This document shows positions 31,729-40,977 of a stretch of 64,000 nt of DNA, piece after piece. The stretch spans positions 434,001 to 498,000 of the forward strand of contig JAPFFF010000016.1 in assembly GCA_039105265.1 (NCBI GenBank), written 5' to 3'. Made by a program: the position numbers and the translations under genes. The notes beneath the pieces were generated by a model. That model did not search any database, was not told the origin of the DNA, and saw only the letters and a list, made by a program, of their open reading frames with translations. The DNA comes from Tritrichomonas musculus (Eukaryota; Parabasalia; Tritrichomonadida; Tritrichomonadidae). Position 1 is the first letter of the stretch. Each line of letters opens with the position of its first letter.

Positions 31729-33342
31729 TCATTTGAAGTTATTGAGAAAGCTCTCAATATTGTCAGTATTTGAGAAAACCTTTTCAAGCATAGTAGTTGG
31801 ACTTGGGAACTTCATTTTCGCTGGCGGCGATGGCGAATGCGAAGATCTCCTTTGTTTGGGATTTTCTTGAATGTCCATCGGCTGAGAAAAACTGACGTTT
31901 GACATTTGAGCAAATGAATTTGGATTAGGCGGCTGTAAAAATTCAGCAGAACGCAGAACACTGTCATTGTCTGATAATTCAATGTTTGGACTACTTGGAA
32001 GTCTACTTGCGAAATGAACGGGTTGTATCTGTTGTGGTACTTGAGTTGGCTGTAAAGGATTAAGCGGTTGAAAAATAGGAACTCTTGATGGTAAAGAAAA
32101 TGAATTAGTCATTGGATTGATAACTGTTTCAGGAATTGGTGCGGCATGTAAATTTGAGTCTGTTGCAAAACTGGCTATATTTGTATTCGGAATAATTTTT
32201 TGAGGTGGAGGAGGAGCAAGCATTTGTTGCGTATGAACCATTTCTTCTGAATCAAGAAACATTGGTTGCGATACAACTGCTCTAAGACTTGCTATATTAT
32301 AACCAACGTTATCAGGACCATCTAAAAAGGCACTATTAATATTAATTAGATTAGTTGCATTTATACTCACATTATTACTAACATTATTATCAGTCATAAT
32401 TCCATCAAAGCTATCAATCCCGATTTGCGGAAGAGAATAGCGTAAAGACATTTGCCCTTCGGTTGGCGAAGTATTATAAATTGAATTTTCGGTACCATTT
32501 TGAATTCGACTTTGGTCCCTGCTAGGCGGCGCAACATTGAGAAATTCGGCTGTTTTTGAATTTTGCGTTGACGTTGGACTTTGAAATAAAGGATTTGTGG
32601 TCATAAAACTACCGAACCCATTATCACATGCAAAAGCAGCTGGATTTGATGTCATCATTTTTTTAAGGAGCGGAGGCATATCCCTCATGACTTGATGATA
32701 ATGATAACGGCATTGAACATCACTTCGATTACCCATCATTGAAGCAATTCTTGTCCATGATTTGTCACCATATGTATGTACAAGATGAACAAGTTTCATA
32801 TCTTCTTCGTACGACCATAAGCTTTTCGAAATACGTGGATTAAGACCACGTGTCCATCGCTGGCAGCACTGAGCTCTTGTTCGCCCATTTCCAACATAAA
32901 CAGAAATCGTTGTCCAATTATCTGCACCAAAACGATATATTCCTCCCAGAAGTCTAGTGTCTTCTTGGGGCGTCCATGATCGCGTTTTTTTCCTTGCTGA
33001 TGAAGATAAAAATCCGTTTGATAATAATTGTTCGTCATCTGAGAGGTTATCGCTTGGCGAAGAATTTGAACTATGATTTGGTGGGTCATCAGGCTGCTCT
33101 ACGATCTCACGGAGTTTGTCGAGAGGCTCACATCTACCAATTATTGACATAAAAACTTGCTGTGCTTGCTCATATGTTGATTGCTGACCAAGATAAGATG
33201 ACATCGCTTGAATAATGGGCATTTTTGCTTCTGGGCTTAATGTGAGAGATATTTCATCTAGATATGCAATTCCTAATTCGAGAATTGTTGATTCGCCTGC
33301 ATGTTGCGTTTCTTTAGATCCTTGATTCAAGCCAGATTCCAT
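31729..33342 (-). CDS. R2R3-type Myb DNA-binding protein
   Basis: A 537-residue probable transcription regulator. Two Myb repeats lie at about residues 118-222. The first has SWTPQEDTRLLGGIYRFG, NWTTISVYV and RTRAQCCQRW; the second has LWSYEEDMKLVHLVHTYG, SWTRIASMM and RSDVQCRYHYHQV. The regularly spaced tryptophans and the recognition-helix pattern RxxxQCxxR/Y are clear. Single-digit numbers of Myb repeats like this are typical of trichomonad Myb factors, some of which bind gene-specific promoter elements. The N-terminal 110 residues are helical and acidic; residues 240-537 are Ser/Asn/Pro/Gln-rich, likely disordered activation or interaction sequence. The C-terminal peptide (MLEKVFSNTDNIESFLNNF) is amphipathic. 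Confidence 0.88.
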   Translation of the reverse strand: MESGLNQGSKETQHAGESTILELGIAYLDEISLTLSPEAKMPIIQAMSSYLGQQSTYEQAQQVFMSIIGRCEPLDKLREIVEQPDDPPNHSSNSSPSDNLSDDEQLLSNGFLSSSARKKTRSWTPQEDTRLLGGIYRFGADNWTTISVYVGNGRTRAQCCQRWTRGLNPRISKSLWSYEEDMKLVHLVHTYGDKSWTRIASMMGNRSDVQCRYHYHQVMRDMPPLLKKMMTSNPAAFACDNGFGSFMTTNPLFQSPTSTQNSKTAEFLNVAPPSRDQSRIQNGTENSIYNTSPTEGQMSLRYSLPQIGIDSFDGIMTDNNVSNNVSINATNLININSAFLDGPDNVGYNIASLRAVVSQPMFLDSEEMVHTQQMLAPPPPQKIIPNTNIASFATDSNLHAAPIPETVINPMTNSFSLPSRVPIFQPLNPLQPTQVPQQIQPVHFASRLPSSPNIELSDNDSVLRSAEFLQPPNPNSFAQMSNVSFSQPMDIQENPKQRRSSHSPSPPAKMKFPSPTTMLEKVFSNTDNIESFLNNFK

Positions 33343-33743
33343 TTTTTTTTTACCTGAAAATTTTAGAACAAATGATAACTCAAATTTTTACCCTCAAAAT
33401 TTCATTACAAAATTAGACGTTGTATTTTATAAAAAGTGAAAATAGACTTTAAAAAATTGAAAAGCTAAGGTTAAATATACCTATTGAAAAATTAATTAAA
33501 TTCTATTGAAAACTGATTTTCTGGTAAACTTATCACTAGACATCAGAAATTTTTACACCTTATGAAAATCTTTTTCTCAAAATTTCTAAAATTACATTAT
33601 TTTTTCTATGGTTTATTTTTTTTTTTAAGTGAATTACAAACAATTACTTCTTTTTGATATCAAAAAGGAAATATTACGAGATTTCAAATAATTAAAGTAG
33701 CATTCGAATAAAATATACCAGTGCATACATAAATAAGATATCG
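33343..33743. other. Spacer between two minus-strand genes
   Basis: A+T-rich, 401 bases, holding the leader of the Myb gene and the 3' flank of the NT-C2-like gene. No repeats are seen. Confidence 0.55.
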
Positions 33744-35342
33744 TTATAGCACATTATCTTCGAGTGCTCCAGAAAAAGCATGATGAATTATATTATCAAC
33801 CTGGTCGCTAAGCCTTTCCAAACGATCTTTTTGGACCTTAAAAGGCAATTTATCCTCAAATTCGTAGCTAGATTCGCCTTGCGAACTTCCTCCATTATGA
33901 TCTAATGGGATGTACATTGTACTCGCAGTACCTTTTATACCATTGTCATTTTTGCGATGCCCGTGATTTTTAGAATGGCCATGCGATTTTGTCGTACTAT
34001 TAGATTTTTTATTACTATTTTCGTTACTTGTATTATTCGTACCACTCGTTCTCATCGAACTATTTTTTTTACTACGTTTTGAGGTGCTATTAGAAATAGC
34101 GTCACTATTATTATCTTCAAAATTATCGTTAATTTCTTCTATATTATCAGTAAATATACTATTCTTCAAATGATGCTTTTTTGAAATAATATCATCTAAA
34201 TCATCAAGAGAAGTAGACTCATGAATAGGAATTAGCTTAGTAATGGGCCGATCTGTGAAAGATCGCTCTTTTACATAATTACCTCTGTATATAGTATTTT
34301 TCTTTGTACTTAGGGAAGAAGGCATTTTTGGAGGATGAAAATTCCCAGGTTGATTTGGCATATTCAAATTTGTGTTAATATTATTCAAATTTGAATTGTT
34401 ATTTGAATTGGGAAGTGGCGGAAGGGATTCGTTAAGATTGCTGTTTTTTTGTTTCTTTGTACCAACAGATATGAGACATGAAAATCTTGATTCATAATTA
34501 CATTCATGTAAAACCGCTCGATACTCCCAGTCATTTGCCGATGTAATCTGGACAAGATCGAGTACAGATTTTCCATATGTTGTTGACGAACGACCTGAAA
34601 CGTCTTCCAGACGGAACGTAAATTCAAGACAAAATGACGAATTACTGCCACTTTTACCTGAACTTTGAGATTTTCTCTCCCTTCTCTCTTTTTTTTCTTT
34701 CTCTTTATTTTCTCTTTTCTCTCTTCTTTCTTTTTCTTTCTTTTCTTTTTTCTCTTTTTTCTCTAACTCTCTTTTCTCTTTCTTTTCTTTTCTCCTTTCG
34801 CTTCTCTCTTGACTTTTTGTTGATGAGTTTGGAGGTGTAGAAGTAGGTGCAGCAATCTGCTCTATACTATTGACTGGAGAAAAAAATTCGTTTTCATCAA
34901 TTTGTTCATCATCGTAATTATCATAATTATCGTAGTTATCATAATCATGACCATTGCTCATTGTGCTTGCTCTTTGAGGCATAACATTATTAGATTGAGA
35001 AGTACTATTATTACTATTACTATTACTATTATTATTGCTGTCTTGTGTTCGTTGCTGAGTTTCAGTTGACGGCACTCTGCAACCAATTATTAATTCATCT
35101 TGCCAAACAGCTTTATTATCAATAATTTTGACTGATTGAGTATCTATCTTTTCTCTCCCTTGTCTAATATGAATGAAAACAGGAGTAGTTTGGGTTGGGA
35201 TATCTGTTAATACCATATTTTTTATATGAAGTTGCGTTTCTATTCCTGGTTTAAAGAAACTATGAAATCTATCTTTAATAGTGGCTTTAGACTTACGAGA
35301 GGTTCCTTGAGAAATATTTGACTGATCACTAGATTCAGTCAT
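33744..35342 (-). CDS. NT-C2-like domain protein with charged linker
   Basis: A 532-residue protein. Residues about 35-95 and 235-300 together look like an N-terminal C2 (NT-C2/EEIG1-type) beta-sandwich: LHIKNMVLTDIP, FIHIRQGREKIDTQSVKI and AVWQDELIIGC, then FCLEFTFRLEDVSG and YGKSVLDLVQI. The domain is split by a long insertion (about 100-230) with Asn/Ser runs, a repeated Tyr-Asp-Asn stretch and a very basic/acidic Lys-Glu-Arg block (about 178-226) that would form a single charged helix. After the domain the chain is Ser/Asn-rich. NT-C2 domains are linked to membrane traffic and cytoskeleton attachment; the exact role is unknown. TCATA at 35361-35365 (minus strand) could be the initiator. 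Confidence 0.65.
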   Translation of the reverse strand: MTESSDQSNISQGTSRKSKATIKDRFHSFFKPGIETQLHIKNMVLTDIPTQTTPVFIHIRQGREKIDTQSVKIIDNKAVWQDELIIGCRVPSTETQQRTQDSNNNSNSNSNNSTSQSNNVMPQRASTMSNGHDYDNYDNYDNYDDEQIDENEFFSPVNSIEQIAAPTSTPPNSSTKSQERSERRKEKKEKRELEKKEKKEKKEKERREKRENKEKEKKERRERKSQSSGKSGSNSSFCLEFTFRLEDVSGRSSTTYGKSVLDLVQITSANDWEYRAVLHECNYESRFSCLISVGTKKQKNSNLNESLPPLPNSNNNSNLNNINTNLNMPNQPGNFHPPKMPSSLSTKKNTIYRGNYVKERSFTDRPITKLIPIHESTSLDDLDDIISKKHHLKNSIFTDNIEEINDNFEDNNSDAISNSTSKRSKKNSSMRTSGTNNTSNENSNKKSNSTTKSHGHSKNHGHRKNDNGIKGTASTMYIPLDHNGGSSQGESSYEFEDKLPFKVQKDRLERLSDQVDNIIHHAFSGALEDNVL

Positions 35343-36153
35343 TTAATTTAAAGAACGTTTTATGAGAAAAAATTCAAAGAAATACTCAAATTTACCATCA
35401 AATATTTTTATCAAAAAGTTTTAATTTCAAAAAAAAAAAAAAAAAAAAAAAGTGCGTTTCAGGGGGTTTTTAACAAAATTGAAAGTTCATTTTAAAAGCA
35501 TCTTTGAGATTTTTCCAAATATAACTAATAAATAAATATTTTGTTTTGTTTGTTAATTTTATAAATACGAATAAACTATTATAAAAAATAGTATATCTTT
35601 ATATATATTTGTTTTAAATTTTGACCTGCTCTACTCAATTAATTAACTTACATTATCAAAAATTGAGAGAATTTCTATGAGTTTTCAAAGAATATTTTTT
35701 TTTTTTCCCACTTCACCAAAAAAAAAGTTCATTTTTGACCTTGAATAACTTCATAACTATTCGTTTTTGAAAAAAATAATCTTAGGCAATTATTCATCAA
35801 TTTTAACAATCTCGCCAATAATAATCTCTAATGGGAATTCAAACGCAAAAATAAAAAAAAAAAAAATATTATTTTTTTTCTAAGACCTAAATCAAAAATC
35901 GGGCTCCGACAAACCCTAAGTTTTTTAATGATGTTTTTGTATCATTTACCGATTTAACCTCAAATTTTTCAACCAAAATAATTTGAGGTATTGAAAATCA
36001 TTTCTCAACCATTAAACAGTTTTAAAATAATTTCATTTTACCATATTTTATAGAATCAAATGAAATAAAAAAATTTTGTTTTATTTTTATTTAACATATT
36101 TAATAAAAAAAAATTTGTAATAATATAAATATTTTTTTTTTAATGAATTATCT
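35343..36153. other. Spacer flanking the MULE transposase gene
   Basis: Contains an A run at about 35431-35450 and T/A runs near 35700 and 35850-35880. If the neighbouring transposase belongs to a full element, one of its terminal repeats should lie here, but I could not pair it with sequence on the other side. Confidence 0.45.
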
Positions 36154-37437
36154 TTAAGAATGCATTGGAATATTATTTTGTTTATCCTTGAGATATTGTT
36201 CATAATTTTTTTGTTCTTCTTCTTCTTCTTTGAGTTTTTTTGAATAATAATTATCATCATGCAAAATTTCTTTAAAGAGACTACGAGCTTTAGGGAAAAG
36301 TTCTTCGAATAGCTCCAAATTAGATTTGTCTAGACCTAATTTGTCATAAACAAGATTTAACCATTGATTTCCCATGTTAAATTGGAGCACTGCTGCATAA
36401 CACCTGACGTCAGCTGTATTTCCGAGATTGAAATTTTTCGGAACTAACTTGGCTTTAACCGAATGGAAGCACTCATTCAAGCATGTTGAATGGTATCGAA
36501 CAAATGAAGTTGTGATTGTATAACATAATTTCATTACTTCATCTAGTTTTGAAATTGCGTTAGTATCGCTGGAATATTTCCAAAAATGCGGTTCCTTTGC
36601 TCGTCCAAACTTTAAAAACGGTTCTTTTATTATAAAATTTTTGATTTCATCAATTTCACTAATTTTTTGTTCTGTAATTGTGTCTGAATATAATACAAAC
36701 TTGAGTTTTTTTAATATGACTTTGCAAATTCCTCTAAACATGAAATTATAAGGAGATACAATACTATCAAAATGTTTTGAAAAATTCTTCAGCAGATGAT
36801 TTGGATCCTGCCGGACAAAAACGTTCCATCCACTGGATTTTATTATGCTCTCAATTTGGACGTCGCCATCTTTGACAATTTCTTTGATCTTCAAATTTGA
36901 TATTAAGTTCGGAATTATTTCTGTGAACGCTAAACCTTCTAAAGCCTGTGGCGAAACATCTGTATTTCCTTGTCTTTTTGGTCCTCTTCTAATCTGAATA
37001 TTAAAATCAATAATTTTTTTCGTTTCGATACAAATGACATCGAAAATTAACAAACGACCATCTCTTCTGTGGTCCCAGGACCCGTCCACGCAAACAGTAG
37101 AAATTTCTGGCATTTTTAATCGTTCTGCTGTCACACAATCAAATGCCATTTGTTTTAGTATAGGACGTAATATGTTAAAAGCTTTAGTAATTTGTGCGTA
37201 ACTTGGAGGTTTGTCACCGATTAAAGATGTAAATTGTCTTGCTTGATTTTCTGGGAATCCGCAAAATATTAAACCAATTGTAAATTCTATTTCATTAATA
37301 GTTTTTTTTTTTATCACAATAATTTTTTCGTTTTTAGGATGACTATATTGAACTAAATTTTGTTGTTGTCGTGAATGGTTTCTCATTTTTAGTAAGATAT
37401 AGCAACGTAAAAAACCGACAAAACCCCCTTCAGCCAT
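36154..37437 (-). CDS. Mutator-like (MULE) transposase
   Basis: A 427-residue protein read from the ATG at 37437; the frame is open three codons further up but from a TTG. The core matches the Mutator-like transposase domain: first acid D118 in CVDGSWDHRRDG, then RLLIFDVICIETKKIIDFNI, second acid in IVKDGDVQIESI (D190 or D192), the DPNHLLKNF helix, and a catalytic Glu candidate (E322) in CLNECFHSVKAKLVPKN. The N-terminal 100 residues would be the DNA-binding part, though no clear zinc finger is seen; the C-terminus is acidic and coiled. The frame is uninterrupted, so activity is possible. Three elements in this window carry MULE-like 9-10 base duplications and could be mobilised by such an enzyme. 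Confidence 0.75.
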   Translation of the reverse strand: MAEGGFVGFLRCYILLKMRNHSRQQQNLVQYSHPKNEKIIVIKKKTINEIEFTIGLIFCGFPENQARQFTSLIGDKPPSYAQITKAFNILRPILKQMAFDCVTAERLKMPEISTVCVDGSWDHRRDGRLLIFDVICIETKKIIDFNIQIRRGPKRQGNTDVSPQALEGLAFTEIIPNLISNLKIKEIVKDGDVQIESIIKSSGWNVFVRQDPNHLLKNFSKHFDSIVSPYNFMFRGICKVILKKLKFVLYSDTITEQKISEIDEIKNFIIKEPFLKFGRAKEPHFWKYSSDTNAISKLDEVMKLCYTITTSFVRYHSTCLNECFHSVKAKLVPKNFNLGNTADVRCYAAVLQFNMGNQWLNLVYDKLGLDKSNLELFEELFPKARSLFKEILHDDNYYSKKLKEEEEEQKNYEQYLKDKQNNIPMHS

Positions 37438-37767
37438 CTTTTTCAATTGAAAAGAATTGTTGAAAAAACAAAATATTTTCAGAGGTAAATATAGAATTAA
37501 ACTTTTTCAATAAGTTTTATTAAAATCTAAAACATTGGTATCTTTATTAATATCATATAAATAAAAATAATAATAATTTCATAATTATATTTAATTCATA
37601 TTATAAATATTAATTTTTATAAATAAGCATTTTTATCATTAACCAAAGAGATTACATTTTAACTCAAAACTTGCCCAAGCGTTTGTTTCCTTCGAAATAT
37701 ATAATAACTTTTATCTGATAGTTAATCAAATTAGCTGGTTTGAAAAAGAATCGAATCACACAATTTA

Positions 37768-37824
37768 CCAGTTTGTGGAACCTACTTTTTGAGCGAAGCT
37801 CAAAAAGTAGGTTCGACAAACTGG
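37768..37824. repeat. 27-base hairpin with 3-base loop
   Basis: Two 27-base arms with a single mismatch, left arm starting CCAGTTTGTGGAACC, around the loop GAA. It stands immediately left of the 37824-38340 inverted repeat. The tight stem could be two end-to-end transposon tips, a recombination site or a transcription stop; nothing decides between these. Confidence 0.85.
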
Positions 37825-38340
37825 AATTCTTTTCAATTTCACTTTTTGAATGCGCCTCTTCATTTGCTGTAGATTAGAAGCTACTTTTTCAATTAAAATA
37901 TTAAAAAACGGATATGACAAAAAAAATTCTGAGAAATTAATTTTTTATTTATTTTCAAATTTAATTGTCGAAACTTCAGGAGATACACTTTGAAACCATT
38001 TAAAAGCAACTGTTGAGTAAATTGGATTTGATCATAGCCATTATTCTTGGCATTTGTTACGTCGAGGCGGTGCTCATCAGATATCAATATCAGGATTTTG
38101 CGATCCAAAGAGGAAAAAACATTGTTGATGGAAAAGAGAAGCTTATATAAGACACTTTGATGTAGATTCCCAAATCACTAGCATTAGAAAAGCAAATATA
38201 ATATGAAAATAAATAAAAAATTAATTTCTCTGAATTTTTTTGTCATATTCGTTTTTTTTATTTTAATTGAAAAAGTAGCTTCCATAATCTACAGCAAATG
38301 GAGTGGCAGCCTTCAAAAAGTGAACAATTGAAAAGAATTT
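37824..38340. mobile_element. Foldback inverted-repeat element of about 0.5 kb
   Basis: Arms of about 145 bases (37824-37970 and about 38200-38340) are mirror images with a few differences; landmark words are TTTGCTGTAGATTA, GAAGCTACTTTTTCAATTAAAAT and GAGAAATTAATTTTTTATTT. The loop of about 230 bases has a coding-like minus-strand patch (LILISDEHRLDVTNAKNNG) that is probably a captured fragment. No target duplication is recognised at the arm ends. Confidence 0.7.
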
Positions 38341-38931
38341 TTTTTTCTACTTTAATTCCATTATTTTTATTTAGTTTTAATTGAAAAAGTGAATAATATT
38401 ATTTATGTTTCAAAATAAAATTGAATTAATATTCAGAAATCGAAAAAAAAAATTAACAAATTTCAATTAAGCCAATTTTTTAAAAAAATATATATCTTTA
38501 AATTTCATGATTATAATATTAATTAAATCATAAATATAATTTAAATGTATAATCCATATTAATTTAAATATATAAACATAAAAATTCTTTGGCAAAATTT
38601 TTGTTTATATACCTCTATATTTACCAAGAAATGAAAGAATACATTATAAAATACCTAAAGAATTAAAAAGGTGAAATCATCATAAATCCCAAAAAAGGTT
38701 GAAATATGTTTGAAAGAGTGGTAGTACACTATGCATTAACAATTAATAATCTATATTTTTTTTTGGCAATAATTGAATTAGATTGTTCAACTGATAAGGA
38801 TGATAAAAATTTAAATGAAAACTAAGAAATAAGAATTTGGGATCGGATCAAATATTTTTGGGTGTATGAAATATCGATGCAAAATCAAATTAATTTAAGT
38901 AATCATATGAAATAGGTTTGACAGAGTGCTA

Positions 38932-38971
<40 letters not shown>

Positions 38972-39341
38972 AATGAAATTTCTTTATTTCATTCAAATAT
39001 TAAAATCATAATAGTAGTAATACCAAAATGCTTCTAATTGCTATTTAAAAATGCTTAAGAATAGATTAGTATTTCTCTAATTAATATTTGGACTTCCTAA
39101 AATTAATTTTTGCATTAATTATAAAAGTACAAAAAAAATTTCTAAATTTGATTGAAGCTCAATACATTTATAACATTTATTTAGTAATATAAAATAAAAA
39201 ACATCATTTTGAGGGAGAAAACTCTAATTAGTTACGTTATAAATAAAAACGTTTTTATAGAAAATTTCACAAATTTTGAATTGATTATTTTGTTTTTTTG
39301 AGTGTAAAATCATATCATACAACAACTTTCAGCATTATATC
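38341..39341. other. Spacer upstream of the first BTB/F5-8 type C gene
   Basis: A+T-rich with the TA microsatellite at 38935-38974. TCATA near 39314-39318 is an initiator candidate for the following gene. No other structure is seen. Confidence 0.5.
38935..38974. repeat. TA microsatellite
   Basis: About 20 uninterrupted TA units. Confidence 0.95.
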
Positions 39342-40781
39342 ATGGAATTTGAAGAAGAAGAAGATATTGATTTTTCTCTTAGCACCGAAAATCTTAATGA
39401 TATTCCATTTCATAAATATGAAAACAATTTTACATTCATAGTGAATGGAAAAAAATACTACACATCTAGAGTTGTTGCTGATCTTTTATCCCCAATCATT
39501 CGTGAGTATCATTATATAGATGAAACAATCAACGAATTTTCTATTAACACTATCGAAAAATTAGATGTTTTTGAAGACTTCTTATCCCTTTCTAATTTCG
39601 AGAATGCTTTAATTAATAAAGATCGCCAAAAAATTTATTCAGAATACTTTTATCAGCTAGGAAATATCAATGAGTACATAAAACTTCATCAAGAATCATT
39701 TGAAGAAACTAATCATGAAAATGCTGTCGGACGCCTTATTTCAATATCACAGAATGCAACATTACTTTCAAACTATTTTGATGAATCAGTAATAATTTCA
39801 GATTTAAGCTCTCCGATTTATGATTCTTTTAATAAATTTGAAAACGTTAATGATTTGATTGCATATATTGCTTCAAATTTTGAATCAATTAATAAAAATG
39901 AAATGAAATCATTAAGTCTTGAACTTATTGAAGAAATTATTTCAAACGAAAATCTCAAATTAAAAGATGAAGATTCATTATTGAATTTTATTCTCGAATT
40001 ATACCAAATTGATAATAAGTTTTCGATATTATTTGAATATGTAATTTTCTCCAATGTTGAAGAGTCTTTGCTAGAAACTTTTATTGAGAAATTTAATATT
40101 GAAGATCTGAACAAACAAATTTGGAATTCAATATGTAATCGTCTTCTCCATTCAAATCATGATAGCATTAACAATGATAATATTAATATTAGAAGACGCT
40201 ATACTTCGAGAAGTAGATTAAAGCTAGCAAAATATCGTAATGACATTTTAGATTTCGATCGCGAAGAAGGTAAAGAATTTAGTGGAATAATGAAATTTTT
40301 AGTTGATGAAACTGGTGGTAACATCCATGATAATGGAACAATCAAAATAACTTCAAATTCAATTAATGCAGATCATCATCCAAAAAATTTAGTTGATTAT
40401 CAAAATAATAACTTCTATCATTCAAAAGATGATGGAAATGCCATTATTACTTTTGATTTTAAAGATAAATTAGTTAAATTATCGTCATATTCAATTCAAT
40501 CTTACGATTTAAATTCAAATTGGGGTCATTTGAAAAATTGGGTAGTTGAAGCATCAAATGACGATCAAAATTGGATAATTATTGATCGTCATCAAGATGA
40601 TTCCTCACTAAATGGTCCAAGCATTATAGCATCATTCGATATTTCTGATGAAGATATGATATACTATAGGTTTATTCGCATTCGTCAGACTGGCAATAGT
40701 TGGTTTTATACAGGAAATCATAACTACATTTATTTCCCTTATATCGAATTTTTTGGAAAATTGAAACCATCACCCAATTAG
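39342..40781 (+). CDS. BTB-like/F5-8 type C domain protein (copy 1)
   Basis: A 479-residue intracellular-looking protein without signal peptide. Residues about 22-120 have the trichomonad BTB/POZ-like opening (IPFHKYENNFTFIVNGKKY, then TSRVVADLLSPIIREYH). A helical BACK-like middle follows to about 290. Residues about 305-475 form an F5/8 type C (discoidin, galactose-binding-like) sandwich with HHPKNLVDYQNNNFYHSKD, LKNWVVEASNDDQNWIIID and FIRIRQTGNSW. Such proteins form a large trichomonad family of unknown role, perhaps adaptor proteins that bind glycans or other ligands. A paralog with the same architecture lies at 53877-55301. It is convergent with the tubulin-ligase-like gene, 196 bases away. 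Confidence 0.8.
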   Translation: MEFEEEEDIDFSLSTENLNDIPFHKYENNFTFIVNGKKYYTSRVVADLLSPIIREYHYIDETINEFSINTIEKLDVFEDFLSLSNFENALINKDRQKIYSEYFYQLGNINEYIKLHQESFEETNHENAVGRLISISQNATLLSNYFDESVIISDLSSPIYDSFNKFENVNDLIAYIASNFESINKNEMKSLSLELIEEIISNENLKLKDEDSLLNFILELYQIDNKFSILFEYVIFSNVEESLLETFIEKFNIEDLNKQIWNSICNRLLHSNHDSINNDNINIRRRYTSRSRLKLAKYRNDILDFDREEGKEFSGIMKFLVDETGGNIHDNGTIKITSNSINADHHPKNLVDYQNNNFYHSKDDGNAIITFDFKDKLVKLSSYSIQSYDLNSNWGHLKNWVVEASNDDQNWIIIDRHQDDSSLNGPSIIASFDISDEDMIYYRFIRIRQTGNSWFYTGNHNYIYFPYIEFFGKLKPSPN

Positions 40782-40977
40782 AAAAGACAACCAAGTTATA
40801 TATAAATTATGGATAATGATTATAACTTTATATTTCTAATCATATTTTTTTTTTTTTTTATAGTTAAATAGATATGAACTAGTAACATGTTAAGTTTGTT
40901 TAAAAAATAATAAAGACATTTCTATTTGATTTAATATATAAATTCATGATCAGAAAAAGAAATAATTTCATGATATA

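Noticed and set aside
37893-38108. 71-codon minus-strand frame inside the foldback element
   Set aside because: It runs from the loop into one arm, so it cannot be a normal gene; at most a captured fragment.
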